Virus record (IMG/VR): IMGVR_UViG_3300025073_000042 | Location: 1 to 64,000 of that record | Reading direction: 5' to 3' (one strand) | Source: a virus | DNA: 64,000 nt | Part shown: piece after piece, positions 56,809-63,770 of the stretch | Layout: the number at the start of each line of letters is the position of its first letter | How positions within the stretch are numbered: position 1 is the stretch's first letter | Notes under the pieces: model-generated | The model's database searches: none | What the model was told of the DNA's origin: nothing | The model's input: only the letters and a program-made list of their open reading frames with translations | Position numbers and translations under genes: made by a program

Positions 56809-57608
56809 TCGCTCCCCAGACCGTCGTGGTCGGCTGCGGCTGTGTGGGCGAGGCGACGGCGCGTGTGTTGGAGGCGTCGGGCATTGAGGTGGGGCGCCAT
56901 GACCCCGCGCGGAAGCTCGATCTCTCGGCTGTCTCCGGACCGCGCACGCAGGACGTCATTATCTGCCTACCCACACCGGGCACGACCGACGCGACGCCCG
57001 CGGCGTTGGACTGCTCCTTGGTCGAGGCGGCGCTGCGCGAGTGGGCGGAGCGTTGTCCCGAGGCGCGGATCGTCGTGCGCAGCACGGTCCCGCCGGACTT
57101 CTGGGCGGGGCTCCCCTGGCCCCTGCGCGCCCGCTGTGTGCACTGGCCCTGCTTCGCGGAGCACTGGCGGCTGGAGGAGTTCGAGACGCGGCCGCCGTTC
57201 GTGGTCTTCGGTGTGGATCAACCTGAAGTGGTCGCCCGGATGGGTTGGGATGAGGTGGCTCCGTACCTGCCCGACGGTCAGATTCTTGCCTGTTCCCTGG
57301 AGTGCGCCTCGTGGATCAAGCTCTCCACTAACGCCCTCTACGCGGCGAACGTCGTGCTCGCCAACGAACTCGCCGCGTTGGGCGCATCCTACGGCGTAGA
57401 GTGGGACGAGGTGCGAAAGGCCCTTGACGCGAATCCACGTTTGGGGGATACTTTCGCCGTCAGCCTGGTCGGCGGCTACGGGGGCGCGTGCCTGACGAAG
57501 GATGTGGGGCACATCGCCCGGCTCGCCGACGAGCACGCAGCCGGCCGGGTCGGTCTGTTGCGGTTCCTGGGGCTCGCCAACGAGGAGTGCCGACGCCATG
57601 CCGGGTGA
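56805..57608 (+). CDS. Truncated UDP-sugar dehydrogenase-like protein
   Basis: A 267-aa protein with the NAD-binding start VVVGCGCVGEATARVL and RIVVRSTVPP. ASWIKLSTNALYAANVVLAN is the central helix, and GGYGGACLTKD contains the catalytic Cys (usual form GG.C.PKD). The usual C-terminal UDP-binding domain is absent (family length is 400-450 aa). It may still oxidise a sugar nucleotide with a partner, or be a repurposed dehydrogenase. It overlaps both neighbouring glycosyltransferase genes. Confidence 0.7.
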   Translation: MIAPQTVVVGCGCVGEATARVLEASGIEVGRHDPARKLDLSAVSGPRTQDVIICLPTPGTTDATPAALDCSLVEAALREWAERCPEARIVVRSTVPPDFWAGLPWPLRARCVHWPCFAEHWRLEEFETRPPFVVFGVDQPEVVARMGWDEVAPYLPDGQILACSLECASWIKLSTNALYAANVVLANELAALGASYGVEWDEVRKALDANPRLGDTFAVSLVGGYGGACLTKDVGHIARLADEHAAGRVGLLRFLGLANEECRRHAG

Positions 57609-58443
57609 AGCGATCGTCGTCGCCGGCGTCCGCGCGAAGAACGAGGCCTCGATCCTCGGCGAGACCTTGCCCCTTTTGCTTCGCCACTGCGATGCGGTCG
57701 TCGTGCTGGATAACGGCTCCACGGACGACACGGCGGCCGTCGCCGCGCAGTGTGGATGTCACGTCCTCTGCTACCGTCCGCCCTTCTACCACGAGGCGCT
57801 GGAGCGAACGATCCTCAACCACCTCTGTCAGTTCGTCGCCGCGGGACTTGCCGAGGGCGACCTCTCCCGCTGTTACGAACTGTCCGCCGACGCCGACGAG
57901 GTGTGGGACGGCGACCTGCGGGCGGAGGTCGAGGCAGTCCACGCGGGGCATGATTCCGGCGCGTTCGCCTGGAGCTTCCCGCTCTACGACCTGCGGCTGT
58001 GCAGCGCGGCGCCCGAGGAGCATCTGGTCGTTTCGCCGCTCTACCCGCATCGGTGCTGGGCGGAGCCCTTCTTCCGGCGCATCCCGCGCTTGTGGCGACT
58101 CGACGGTCCGCTGGTGGTTTTCCCGTTCCGCGAGCACCACACGACGCTGCCGAACTTCCCGGCGGGTTCCGTCCGGCAAGCGACGACGCCGGTGCGGCAT
58201 TACGGCCTGTGCCGGTCAGTCGCCGACTTCGAGGCGAAGCGCGAACGCTACTCGACGGGGCAGCACGCTGGTCAGGCGTACTCCCGCGAGTGGGAGTTGG
58301 CGCACGCCGTGATCGACAGGGAGCACCTCGTGCGCTGGGAGCCGGGCGCTCCGCCGCCGGCGGGGGTTGAGTGTCACCTCGGCAGCAACGTCGCCAAGCG
58401 CGACCCCGACAACAGAGACCGCATCATCAGCGCCGTCTGGTAG
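57598..58443 (+). CDS. GT2-like glycosyltransferase, 281 aa
   Basis: ATG 57598 overlaps the dehydrogenase end by 11 bases. IVVAGVRAKNEASILGETLP, AVVVLDNGSTDDTAAVAAQC and YELSADADEVWDGDLRAEVE (DxD-like) define a GT2 fold. The C-terminal RHYGLCRSVADFEAKRERY resembles glycosyltransferases of O-antigen clusters. It likely uses the product of the dehydrogenase-like enzyme. Confidence 0.65.
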   Translation: MPGEAIVVAGVRAKNEASILGETLPLLLRHCDAVVVLDNGSTDDTAAVAAQCGCHVLCYRPPFYHEALERTILNHLCQFVAAGLAEGDLSRCYELSADADEVWDGDLRAEVEAVHAGHDSGAFAWSFPLYDLRLCSAAPEEHLVVSPLYPHRCWAEPFFRRIPRLWRLDGPLVVFPFREHHTTLPNFPAGSVRQATTPVRHYGLCRSVADFEAKRERYSTGQHAGQAYSREWELAHAVIDREHLVRWEPGAPPPAGVECHLGSNVAKRDPDNRDRIISAVW

Positions 58444-58452
58444 GTGGCGACA

Positions 58453-58881
58453 ATGGCGAGCTTCAACGAGACGGACCCGACCCTTGGCCGGGGCATGGCC
58501 GACTCCCTGCGCGCCGGGGACTTCGCGCCGAGCCACTACGCGCGGATGCGCGTGATCGCCGTCACGGCGACGCCGACGCGGCTCAACGACCTCCTCGGAT
58601 TGGCGGAGGCGGGCGCCGATCCCGGCCCCTCGCGCGGCGTGACGAAGGTTCGCCTGTGGCCGCGCGGGGAGAAGTTCTGGTTGAAGCGGGACCCGGCGGA
58701 GACGTTGACGCACGGCGAGTTCGAGGCCGACGGCGAGTACCTGATCGTGGGCGAGGACGCGGACCTCGGGGCGACGGACGTGGCGGTGGCGGTGCTGATC
58801 CTGCCCGACAACCCGTGGCTGATGCTGGCGCAAGGCTACGGCTATGGGGCGGATTCGACGGTGCTGGTCGAGGAGCTGTGA
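58453..58881 (+). CDS. Hypothetical protein, 142 aa
   Basis: ATG 58453 is preferred, as GTG 58444 is only nine bases upstream. The chain (GMADSLRAGDFAPSHYARMR, VTKVRLWPRGEKFWLKRD, EYLIVGEDADLGATDVAVAV) is strand-rich. It stands between the sugar cassette and the lysis genes. Possibly a virion component. No family recognised. Confidence 0.45.
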   Translation: MASFNETDPTLGRGMADSLRAGDFAPSHYARMRVIAVTATPTRLNDLLGLAEAGADPGPSRGVTKVRLWPRGEKFWLKRDPAETLTHGEFEADGEYLIVGEDADLGATDVAVAVLILPDNPWLMLAQGYGYGADSTVLVEEL

Positions 58882-58932
58882 GCCGCGCCGAACCCGATCC
58901 CAAGGCGGAGTAGCGCCGGGTGGAGCTTTGCG

Positions 58933-59358
58933 ATGACCTTCGACTCGACCGTGACTCTCGGCAACCTGCTGACGATTCTCACCCTCGCGCTGGGCCTCCT
59001 GGCGGCTATCATCAGTTCGCGGGTTGAGCAGGCCAAGGCCGGAGCCCGCATCGATGCGTTGGAGAAGGGCAAGGTCGCGACGGTTGACTGTCTTCGGAGC
59101 CACGGAGAGACCGTCACCACAGGCTTCTGCCGGCAACAGCACGAGCGGTCCAACTCCGTCATCGAGAGGCTATCTGAGGAGTTCGGTGGGCTGGGGTTGC
59201 AGGTCCGGGAGTTGGTGACGAACCAACACTGGGTGATGGACTCGCTGAAGCTGATGAACGCGCATGGGGTCAAGACCGCGAACCCGCGACCGGCGGAGTT
59301 ACCGCCGGACCCGCGCGACCGCCCGCAGGACGGGTGGGACCCGAAGGAGGCCGAGTAG
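58933..59358 (+). CDS. Membrane-anchored coiled-coil protein (lysis cassette)
   Basis: A 141-aa protein with an N-terminal membrane helix (GNLLTILTLALGLLAAIISS), then a charged helix (VEQAKAGARIDALEKGKV, SNSVIERLSEEFGGLGLQVR) and a Pro-rich tail. This is the shape of small phage proteins near holins (spanin-like or bacteriophage hemolysin-type). It stands just before the endolysin-like gene. Confidence 0.5.
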   Translation: MTFDSTVTLGNLLTILTLALGLLAAIISSRVEQAKAGARIDALEKGKVATVDCLRSHGETVTTGFCRQQHERSNSVIERLSEEFGGLGLQVRELVTNQHWVMDSLKLMNAHGVKTANPRPAELPPDPRDRPQDGWDPKEAE

Positions 59359-59360
59359 CC

Positions 59361-60155
59361 ATGAGCGAGTGGAATGAGCTACATCCCGCCGACCAGCAGG
59401 TGTACACGTCGTTGGGCGTGACGCCAGGCGATATGACGCAGGTCGTTGGAACCGCCACTGCCTCGGCGGGCTATCACCTCGCTGAGGGCTACATCGACGG
59501 GCGGCCCTACACATCCTGTGCCGACCTCGCGGCGCACGACAGGTTTCTGACCCGCGCCTGGGCCTCGCGCGCCTATGCGGCGAAGCGCATCGCCTTCTTC
59601 CGCGACTACCAGGATCACATGAGCCAGCATATCCATGTGGTCTCCGTCGGCCTTCGCGACCAGTGGGGTCGGACGCGCATCCAGCCCGGTCCCCGAATGC
59701 AGATCATCGACTTCATCCGAGGGCTGAACGGGCTGGTCAACCATCGGGCAATCCGCCAACCGTTCACGCCGACCGTCGCCGAGTGCGCCGCCGTCTCCGC
59801 CGCCTACAACGTGTGGGCCCCGGGGGTGCGGACGAAGGTCTACGCCGAGGACGGGCGCTGGATTCCCTGCTACGCGTTCGGCGAGAACGGCACGACGCGC
59901 TGCGAGGTCCGCGCCCTCGTGGAGGGCATCGAGCCGGGGCGCTTCGCGGTCGGTTTCGAGGAGGGCCATGTAGTCGTGCGCGATACGCAGTCCGGCGACA
60001 CCCTCCCCCTCGTCAACGCCCGCCCGGTGCTGGAGGGCGGCTTCACGCGCGCCAACGTGCGGGGGATCGTGGAAGCACTACCCGGTTGGGGGATCAAGAG
60101 CTTCGAGTTGTTCGACGACGGGGAGTGGGCGAAGATCGTGGTAGCCCACGCCTGA
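59361..60155 (+). CDS. Putative endolysin, M15/VanY-like peptidase
   Basis: A 264-aa protein directly upstream of holin-like genes. ASAGYHLAEGYIDGRPYTSC, then ADLAAHDRFLTRAW, then QHIHVVSVGLRD resemble D,D-carboxypeptidase/M15-type domains: a His and Asp in the first motif and HxH in the last could bind zinc. A C-terminal region (ARPVLEGGFTRANVRGIVEA) may bind the wall. It would cut peptidoglycan during lysis. Confidence 0.55.
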   Translation: MSEWNELHPADQQVYTSLGVTPGDMTQVVGTATASAGYHLAEGYIDGRPYTSCADLAAHDRFLTRAWASRAYAAKRIAFFRDYQDHMSQHIHVVSVGLRDQWGRTRIQPGPRMQIIDFIRGLNGLVNHRAIRQPFTPTVAECAAVSAAYNVWAPGVRTKVYAEDGRWIPCYAFGENGTTRCEVRALVEGIEPGRFAVGFEEGHVVVRDTQSGDTLPLVNARPVLEGGFTRANVRGIVEALPGWGIKSFELFDDGEWAKIVVAHA

Positions 60156-60164
60156 CGCATCCCA

Positions 60165-60240
60165 CGGCCCTCCGCCGCCGCGAGGGCCGCCTTACCCACA
60201 AACTCGCCGGAAGGCCGCCGGGGCGCGCGAGGGGCGGCCT
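60165..60240 (+). terminator. Two hairpins after the endolysin gene
   Basis: CGGCCCTC/GAGGGCCG (60165-60172 with 60182-60189) and AGGCCGCC/GGCGGCCT (60212-60219 with 60233-60240) are perfect 8-bp stems. No T-run follows; they may set mRNA stability between the endolysin and holin genes. Confidence 0.45.
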
Positions 60241-60262
60241 ACTGAACGGAGGAACGGAACCG

Positions 60263-60571
60263 ATGGATGCACTGCTCAAGGAGTTCGTCGCGAACGCCGC
60301 GCTCCAGGCGGCCGTGATCGGCGCGGTCGTCTGGGTCGTCATCGCCGGCCTGAAGAAGGGCGGCATCCTGCCGGCCGAAGGCGCCGATCTCACGAAGCGA
60401 ATCACGGCGGCGGTCGGCTGCGTCCTGCTGGGTGCCGCGCAGACCTGGCTGACGTGGCAGGCGTCGGGGCTCCCGCCGGACTGGGGCAAGCTCGTCGCGG
60501 CCGTGATCGTCGCCTGGTTCGCGGCGGCCGGCGCGCACACCGTCACCAAGAAGAAAGGAGCCACCCCATGA
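60263..60571 (+). CDS. Holin-like membrane protein, 102 aa
   Basis: ACGGAGGAACGGAACCG precedes ATG 60263. Three hydrophobic segments (ALQAAVIGAVVWVVIAGLKK, ITAAVGCVLLGAAQTWLTW, LVAAVIVAWFAAAGAHTV) and a basic tail (TKKKGATP) are typical of class I phage holins. It follows the endolysin-like gene and would permeabilise the inner membrane. Confidence 0.65.
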   Translation: MDALLKEFVANAALQAAVIGAVVWVVIAGLKKGGILPAEGADLTKRITAAVGCVLLGAAQTWLTWQASGLPPDWGKLVAAVIVAWFAAAGAHTVTKKKGATP

Positions 60572-60918
60572 AGCGAGTCCTGTTGCCGTTCGTGCTGTTC
60601 GCCCTGGCCGCGGCGGCCGTCGCCGACGGGGCGATTGAGGTGTCCGTCGTTCAGTCCACGTTCGTCGGTAGGCCATTCGTCGGGACGGTCGGGAGCATCC
60701 GGCTCTGTACGCTGGAGGCCCCGAACCCGTTCGGCGAGCTTGCCTGCTACGCGGACGGTGGCGTGCGTCTCAGCGAGACGACTGAGAACAGCATTGCGGG
60801 TTTCCTCGTCGGCGCATCGGTAGGCCAACGCGGGAGTGCACTAAGGTTCGGAGCGGGGTACATTTACCCAGACTCCAGCCTGACGGTATACACAAGGGCA
60901 GTTCTCATGCGGTGGTGA
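60568..60918 (+). CDS. Secreted protein with signal peptide, 116 aa
   Basis: AAAGGAGCCACCCC precedes ATG 60568. An N-terminal signal (MKRVLLPFVLFALAAAAVAD) is followed by strands ending ALRFGAGYIYPDSSLTVYTR and a final aromatic residue, like a small outer-membrane barrel or spanin partner. It overlaps the holin-like stop. Its role may be the last lysis step, which would imply a diderm host. Confidence 0.5.
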   Translation: MKRVLLPFVLFALAAAAVADGAIEVSVVQSTFVGRPFVGTVGSIRLCTLEAPNPFGELACYADGGVRLSETTENSIAGFLVGASVGQRGSALRFGAGYIYPDSSLTVYTRAVLMRW

Positions 60919-60921
60919 TTG

Positions 60922-60950
60922 TTGACTTCGCGGTCTCGACATGGTACTAT
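60922..60950 (+). promoter_or_regulatory. Promoter TTGACT-17-TACTAT
   Basis: -35 at 60922-60927, -10 at 60945-60950, spacing 17. The predicted start (~60957) is the first base of the paired segment A1. Confidence 0.75.
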
Positions 60951-60956
60951 GTAAAG

Positions 60957-61038
60957 GCCTGCGGAGGCTACCACAACTGACCTAAGATCACCTCGCCCGA
61001 CTTCGACCCGCCTCCGCAGGCACGGTCGGAGTCGGGCG
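60957..61038 (+). promoter_or_regulatory. 5'-terminal interleaved RNA structure before the HNH gene
   Basis: A1 60957-60968 pairs perfectly with A2 61010-61021 (12 bp). B1 60994-61008 pairs with B2 61024-61038 (15 bp, one G-U). The order is A1-B1-A2-B2. A2 lies wholly in the B loop, so the two helices compete or form a tight pseudoknot. Confidence 0.7.
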
Positions 61039-61050
61039 TTGTGTTTCCGG

Positions 61051-61133
61051 CGAGGGTGGGGCGGGATCGAGACCTGCCAGTTCTGGCGTTGGCCCGCCAG
61101 ACCGCCTTAGGACATAGGGGAGGCTCACCCTCG
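61051..61133 (+). promoter_or_regulatory. Second folded part of the HNH leader
   Basis: CGAGGGTG (61051-61058) pairs perfectly with CACCCTCG (61126-61133) and encloses CTGGCG/CGCCAG (61083-61088 with 61095-61100). The ribosome site GGGAGGAA follows at about 61145. Confidence 0.5.
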
Positions 61134-61156
61134 GCCAGCCGGATGGGAGGAATTGG

Positions 61157-61834
61157 ATGACGGGACAATCTGGGGCAGGGATGGTAGCTTGCGCCTGCGG
61201 CTGCGGGAAGATGCGATCAGCATTCGATAAGAAGGGAAGACCACGCGCCTACATCAAAGGGCATGGACAGCAGGAGCATTACCCGCTGGCATCGGAGGAA
61301 CTCCCGGACTTACCAAACGAAGTCTGGAAATCCTGCCGTGACTTTCCGCGATATGAGGTTTCTTCGCTTGGCCGCGTTCGGCGCCGGCCCCCTGTCAGGT
61401 CTTCGCATGGTCCTGTCATCATGGACTCGCACCCAGACCCATGCGGATACCCTCTGGTGAATATCTACGCGGACGGCACCGCTGCAAACAAGAAGGTACA
61501 TCAGCTTGTCGCCGCTGCGTTCATCGGGAAGGTCCCCGAGGGATTGGAATGCCACCACCTCAACGGGGTAAAAACCGACAACCGCGCGCGGAACCTAGGG
61601 TACATATCCCACGCAGCCAACGTCGCTCACGCATTCCAGACCGGACTCGCCGACGGTGAGCATTGTCGCGGCAGTAAGCAACACCTGTCGAAGTTGACGG
61701 AAAGCGAAGTACTCCGTATCCGTGAACTGCTATCAAACGGAAAGCGCGTCTACGAGGTAGCCGAACTGTTCGGAGTGAATTGGAGTACCATCGACCGCAT
61801 TCTAAAGCGGGAGACGTGGGGATGGCTTGACTAG
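61157..61834 (+). CDS. HNH homing endonuclease
   Basis: A 225-aa protein. An N-terminal CACGCGKMRSAF..GHGQQEH element is followed by a NUMOD4-like motif (FPRYEVSSLGRVRRRP). The HNH core VHQLVAAAFIGKVPEGLECH, then HLNGVKTDNRARNLGYIS, comes next. A C-terminal helix-turn-helix (RVYEVAELFGVNWSTIDRIL) reads DNA. Such free-standing enzymes spread by cutting related phages. Its own promoter, leader and downstream hairpins make it an insulated unit. Confidence 0.85.
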   Translation: MTGQSGAGMVACACGCGKMRSAFDKKGRPRAYIKGHGQQEHYPLASEELPDLPNEVWKSCRDFPRYEVSSLGRVRRRPPVRSSHGPVIMDSHPDPCGYPLVNIYADGTAANKKVHQLVAAAFIGKVPEGLECHHLNGVKTDNRARNLGYISHAANVAHAFQTGLADGEHCRGSKQHLSKLTESEVLRIRELLSNGKRVYEVAELFGVNWSTIDRILKRETWGWLD

Positions 61835-61842
61835 AGCAACCC

Positions 61843-61955
61843 GCCCGCGCAATGGCGCGGGCTGGAGGCCGGTGCGCAACGGCCTCCGCTTCTACCACGG
61901 GGCAGTGGGTGCCCGACCCTCAACGCGCGCCTCCGGGAGGCTTCCGGAGGCGCGC
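61843..61955 (+). terminator. Three strong hairpins after the HNH gene
   Basis: Perfect stems: GCCCGCGC/GCGCGGGC (61843-61862), GGAGGCCG/CGGCCTCC (61864-61887, then GCTTCT) and GCGCGCCTCCGG/CCGGAGGCGCGC (61925-61955, 12 bp). Together they probably end the HNH transcript. Confidence 0.6.
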
Positions 61956-62014
61956 TGCGATTCTGGATTGGCGGTACGGGGACGGCAGGGGACTCTATAG
62001 CCGAAAAATACTTC

Positions 62015-62043
62015 TTGACAGAAGGCTTTATCTCCTGTATGAT
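62015..62043 (+). promoter_or_regulatory. Promoter TTGACA-17-TATGAT
   Basis: Perfect -35 at 62015-62020, -10 at 62038-62043, spacing 17, in an AT-rich stretch. It drives the small early genes from 62083 with a short leader (AGGAGG site). Confidence 0.9.
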
Positions 62044-62082
62044 ACCCTACAGTAGACCGAACAACAGACCAGGAGGCCCGAG

Positions 62083-62301
62083 ATGACCCGCAACGAACAG
62101 ACGACGCCGATCAAGTACCGGGCGACGATCAAGCAGGATGGCCGCGAATGCGTTGTCCTCCCGCGGAGCAAGAAGACCGGGCTCTTCCGCACCGTCCAGG
62201 CCGCATTCAATGCGCTGGAGAAGGCGGGCCGCAACCTGACGCACGACGCGCAGGGCTGGGTCAGGGGCACGGACGGAAGCTCCAACACTATTGCGCTGTG
62301 A
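62083..62301 (+). CDS. Small early protein, 72 aa
   Basis: CAGGAGGCCCGAG precedes ATG 62083. The basic, compact product (IKYRATIKQDGRECVVLPRS, TGLFRTVQAAFNALEKAGRN) could be a small regulator. Unknown family. First gene behind a near-consensus promoter, so likely highly expressed. Confidence 0.55.
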   Translation: MTRNEQTTPIKYRATIKQDGRECVVLPRSKKTGLFRTVQAAFNALEKAGRNLTHDAQGWVRGTDGSSNTIAL

Positions 62302-62388
62302 AGCCTCACCGGGGCGCCCGCCCCGTCTGCCGACTGAGAGGGCAGACCGGATGGACGAGCCGAACACACAGAGAGAGGAACCAATCCG

Positions 62389-62694
62389 ATGACCCAGACC
62401 ACCGAGCAGATCCTCCAGCAGGAAGAGACGGAGCGCCAGGAGTGGGAGGCGCAGACCGAGGCCTTCCGTCTGCACGACGGACAGTCCCTCACAGTGGCCG
62501 ACGCGCGCAAGCTCTTTGACGCCGTGGCCGACCCTCAGAACTGGAAGGCGCCCTGCGCCGCGTTCGTTCCCGCTCCCGCCGCGGAGGCCGTCTGCAAGGC
62601 CATTGAGTTCTACCACGGCGCGCGGGCGACGGTGGCCGGCATCCAGCCGCTCACCGGCAAGGTCCTCGTTGAGAGTACGGGATACGCCTGCTGA
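62389..62694 (+). CDS. Small early protein, 101 aa
   Basis: ACAGAGAGAGGAACCAATCCG precedes ATG 62389. The product has an acidic, Gln/Glu-rich head (TEQILQQEETERQEWEAQTE) and a helical middle (SLTVADARKLFDAVADPQNW). Unknown. The stretches after this stop and after the previous one share TGAAGC(C/T)TCACCGGGGCGC. Confidence 0.5.
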   Translation: MTQTTEQILQQEETERQEWEAQTEAFRLHDGQSLTVADARKLFDAVADPQNWKAPCAAFVPAPAAEAVCKAIEFYHGARATVAGIQPLTGKVLVESTGYAC

Positions 62695-62742
62695 AGCTTC
62701 ACCGGGGCGCGCATGGTACACGCGCAGGAAGCGAGGCCCATC

Positions 62743-62949
62743 ATGCCGAAGCCTAAGACCCTGACCTACCCCGAAGCCGCCGAGGCCCTGGGCGTGACGC
62801 CTACCCGCGTGGGGCAGCTCGTGCGAGCCGGTCGCCTGCCGGGCGCGGGGTACGACGCTGAGACGGGCCGCCGCCTCGTGGAGCGGGCTGCGGTCCTCCG
62901 CCGCAAGCGCCGCCCGCCGAAGGCCGGCCGCCCGCCGAAACGCGCTTGA
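62743..62949 (+). CDS. MerR/excisionase-like HTH protein, 68 aa
   Basis: LTYPEAAEALGVTPTRVGQL then VRAGRLPGAGYDAETGRRLV is the winged-helix DNA-binding pattern of excisionase/MerR-type proteins. The C-terminal KAGRPPKRA looks like an AT-hook. ATG 62743 is preferred; ATG 62713 in frame is possible. It may regulate the early promoters around it. Confidence 0.6.
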   Translation: MPKPKTLTYPEAAEALGVTPTRVGQLVRAGRLPGAGYDAETGRRLVERAAVLRRKRRPPKAGRPPKRA

Positions 62950-62974
62950 CAGGCCGTCAATGCCATGCTATATA
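62946..62974 (+). promoter_or_regulatory. Promoter TTGACA-17-TATATA
   Basis: Perfect -35 at 62946-62951 and -10 at 62969-62974, spacing 17. It overlaps the upstream stop codon region. The RNA started at ~62981 meets a terminator after ~79 nt. Confidence 0.85.
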
Positions 62975-62980
62975 GTACTC

Positions 62981-63059
62981 GCTGTACGGATTCCCTTGGC
63001 AGACCAAGAGCCTATGTAATAGGAGACGCGCCTCCAGTGCGGGGCGCGTCATTGTTTTT
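62981..63059 (+). ncRNA. Candidate ~79-nt small RNA
   Basis: The short unit between a strong promoter and a strong terminator has three consecutive hairpins: CTTGG-CAGA-CCAAG (62995-63008), CCTAT-GTA-ATAGG (63011-63023) and the terminator stem. No ORF with a ribosome site lies inside. Confidence 0.6.
63025..63059 (+). terminator. Intrinsic terminator
   Basis: GACGCGCC (63025-63032) and GGCGCGTC (63043-63050) form a perfect stem, followed by ATTGTTTTT. The clearest rho-independent terminator in the window. Confidence 0.9.
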
Positions 63060-63072
63060 GATCCGGCCCGCT

Positions 63073-63101
63073 TGACAGGCCGTTGACGCCGTGCTATAGT
63101 G
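63073..63101 (+). promoter_or_regulatory. Promoter TTGACA-17-TATAGT
   Basis: Perfect -35 at 63073-63078, -10 at 63096-63101, spacing 17. The 20 bases around its -35 (CGCTTGACAGGCCGT) duplicate the promoter at 62946, so the two are likely copies. Confidence 0.9.
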
Positions 63102-63134
63102 ACTGCCGACGGACCTGATAGAGAGGAGCGGAGA

Positions 63135-63770
63135 ATGCTGATTGACACTGGTGGGCTGTGGATCAACCCGCAGTACATCATAGCGGTTGAGGATGCGGGA
63201 GAAGCAGCGCGGCTTCTCGGCCTTCGCACTCGTTTCTGGACGAGCAAGCCGTTTGGCCCGCAGGATAGCTGTGGTGCGTTTGAGAGTGAGTTGGAGCCTC
63301 GGGAGTTCGTGGCGCGCATGGAACGACGAGGAAAGGAGCGATCCTGTGGAACATCCGAAGCCGGTCCCCCTGACCCTCGCCCCTCGAGTCCGTGGGCTTG
63401 GTTGTGCGAGTTCTGCTTCCGCGTGATCGCTGAGGGGCCGCTTCCCTCCAGTTGGGAACTGGTTTGGCAATCGGCGGTCTGTCCCGAGTGTCAGAAGCGC
63501 GTAGCAGAGCGGGGAGGGTACGCGGTAGTGCCCGGTGGCGCCTTCGCACAGGGGCCTGATCCGCGCGAGAACAACTACATGGCGCGGTTCCTCGATCTAC
63601 GGGCACAGGCGCCCGCCGAACCCCGCCTCACCCTCGCCCTCTCCCGCGACGGCGACTCCTGGTGCGCGCTTCTGGGGACGAATCTCCAGGAGGGCACGGC
63701 CGGGTTCGGCGCGACGCGGGGCGAGGCCCTGCGGGCGTTGGCGCAGGCGCTGGAGGGTGAGTCGGCATGA
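63135..63770 (+). CDS. Zinc-site hypothetical protein, 211 aa
   Basis: GAGAGGAGCGGAGA precedes ATG 63135, 27 bases after the predicted start of the promoter at 63073. Residues about 90-125 hold LCEFCFRV and AVCPECQKRV, a four-Cys zinc site. The C-terminal strand (LTLALSRDGDSWCALLGTNL) and EALRALAQALEGES helix resemble small RNase H-adjacent 'HicB-like' folds, weakly. Role unknown. Confidence 0.55.
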   Translation: MLIDTGGLWINPQYIIAVEDAGEAARLLGLRTRFWTSKPFGPQDSCGAFESELEPREFVARMERRGKERSCGTSEAGPPDPRPSSPWAWLCEFCFRVIAEGPLPSSWELVWQSAVCPECQKRVAERGGYAVVPGGAFAQGPDPRENNYMARFLDLRAQAPAEPRLTLALSRDGDSWCALLGTNLQEGTAGFGATRGEALRALAQALEGESA

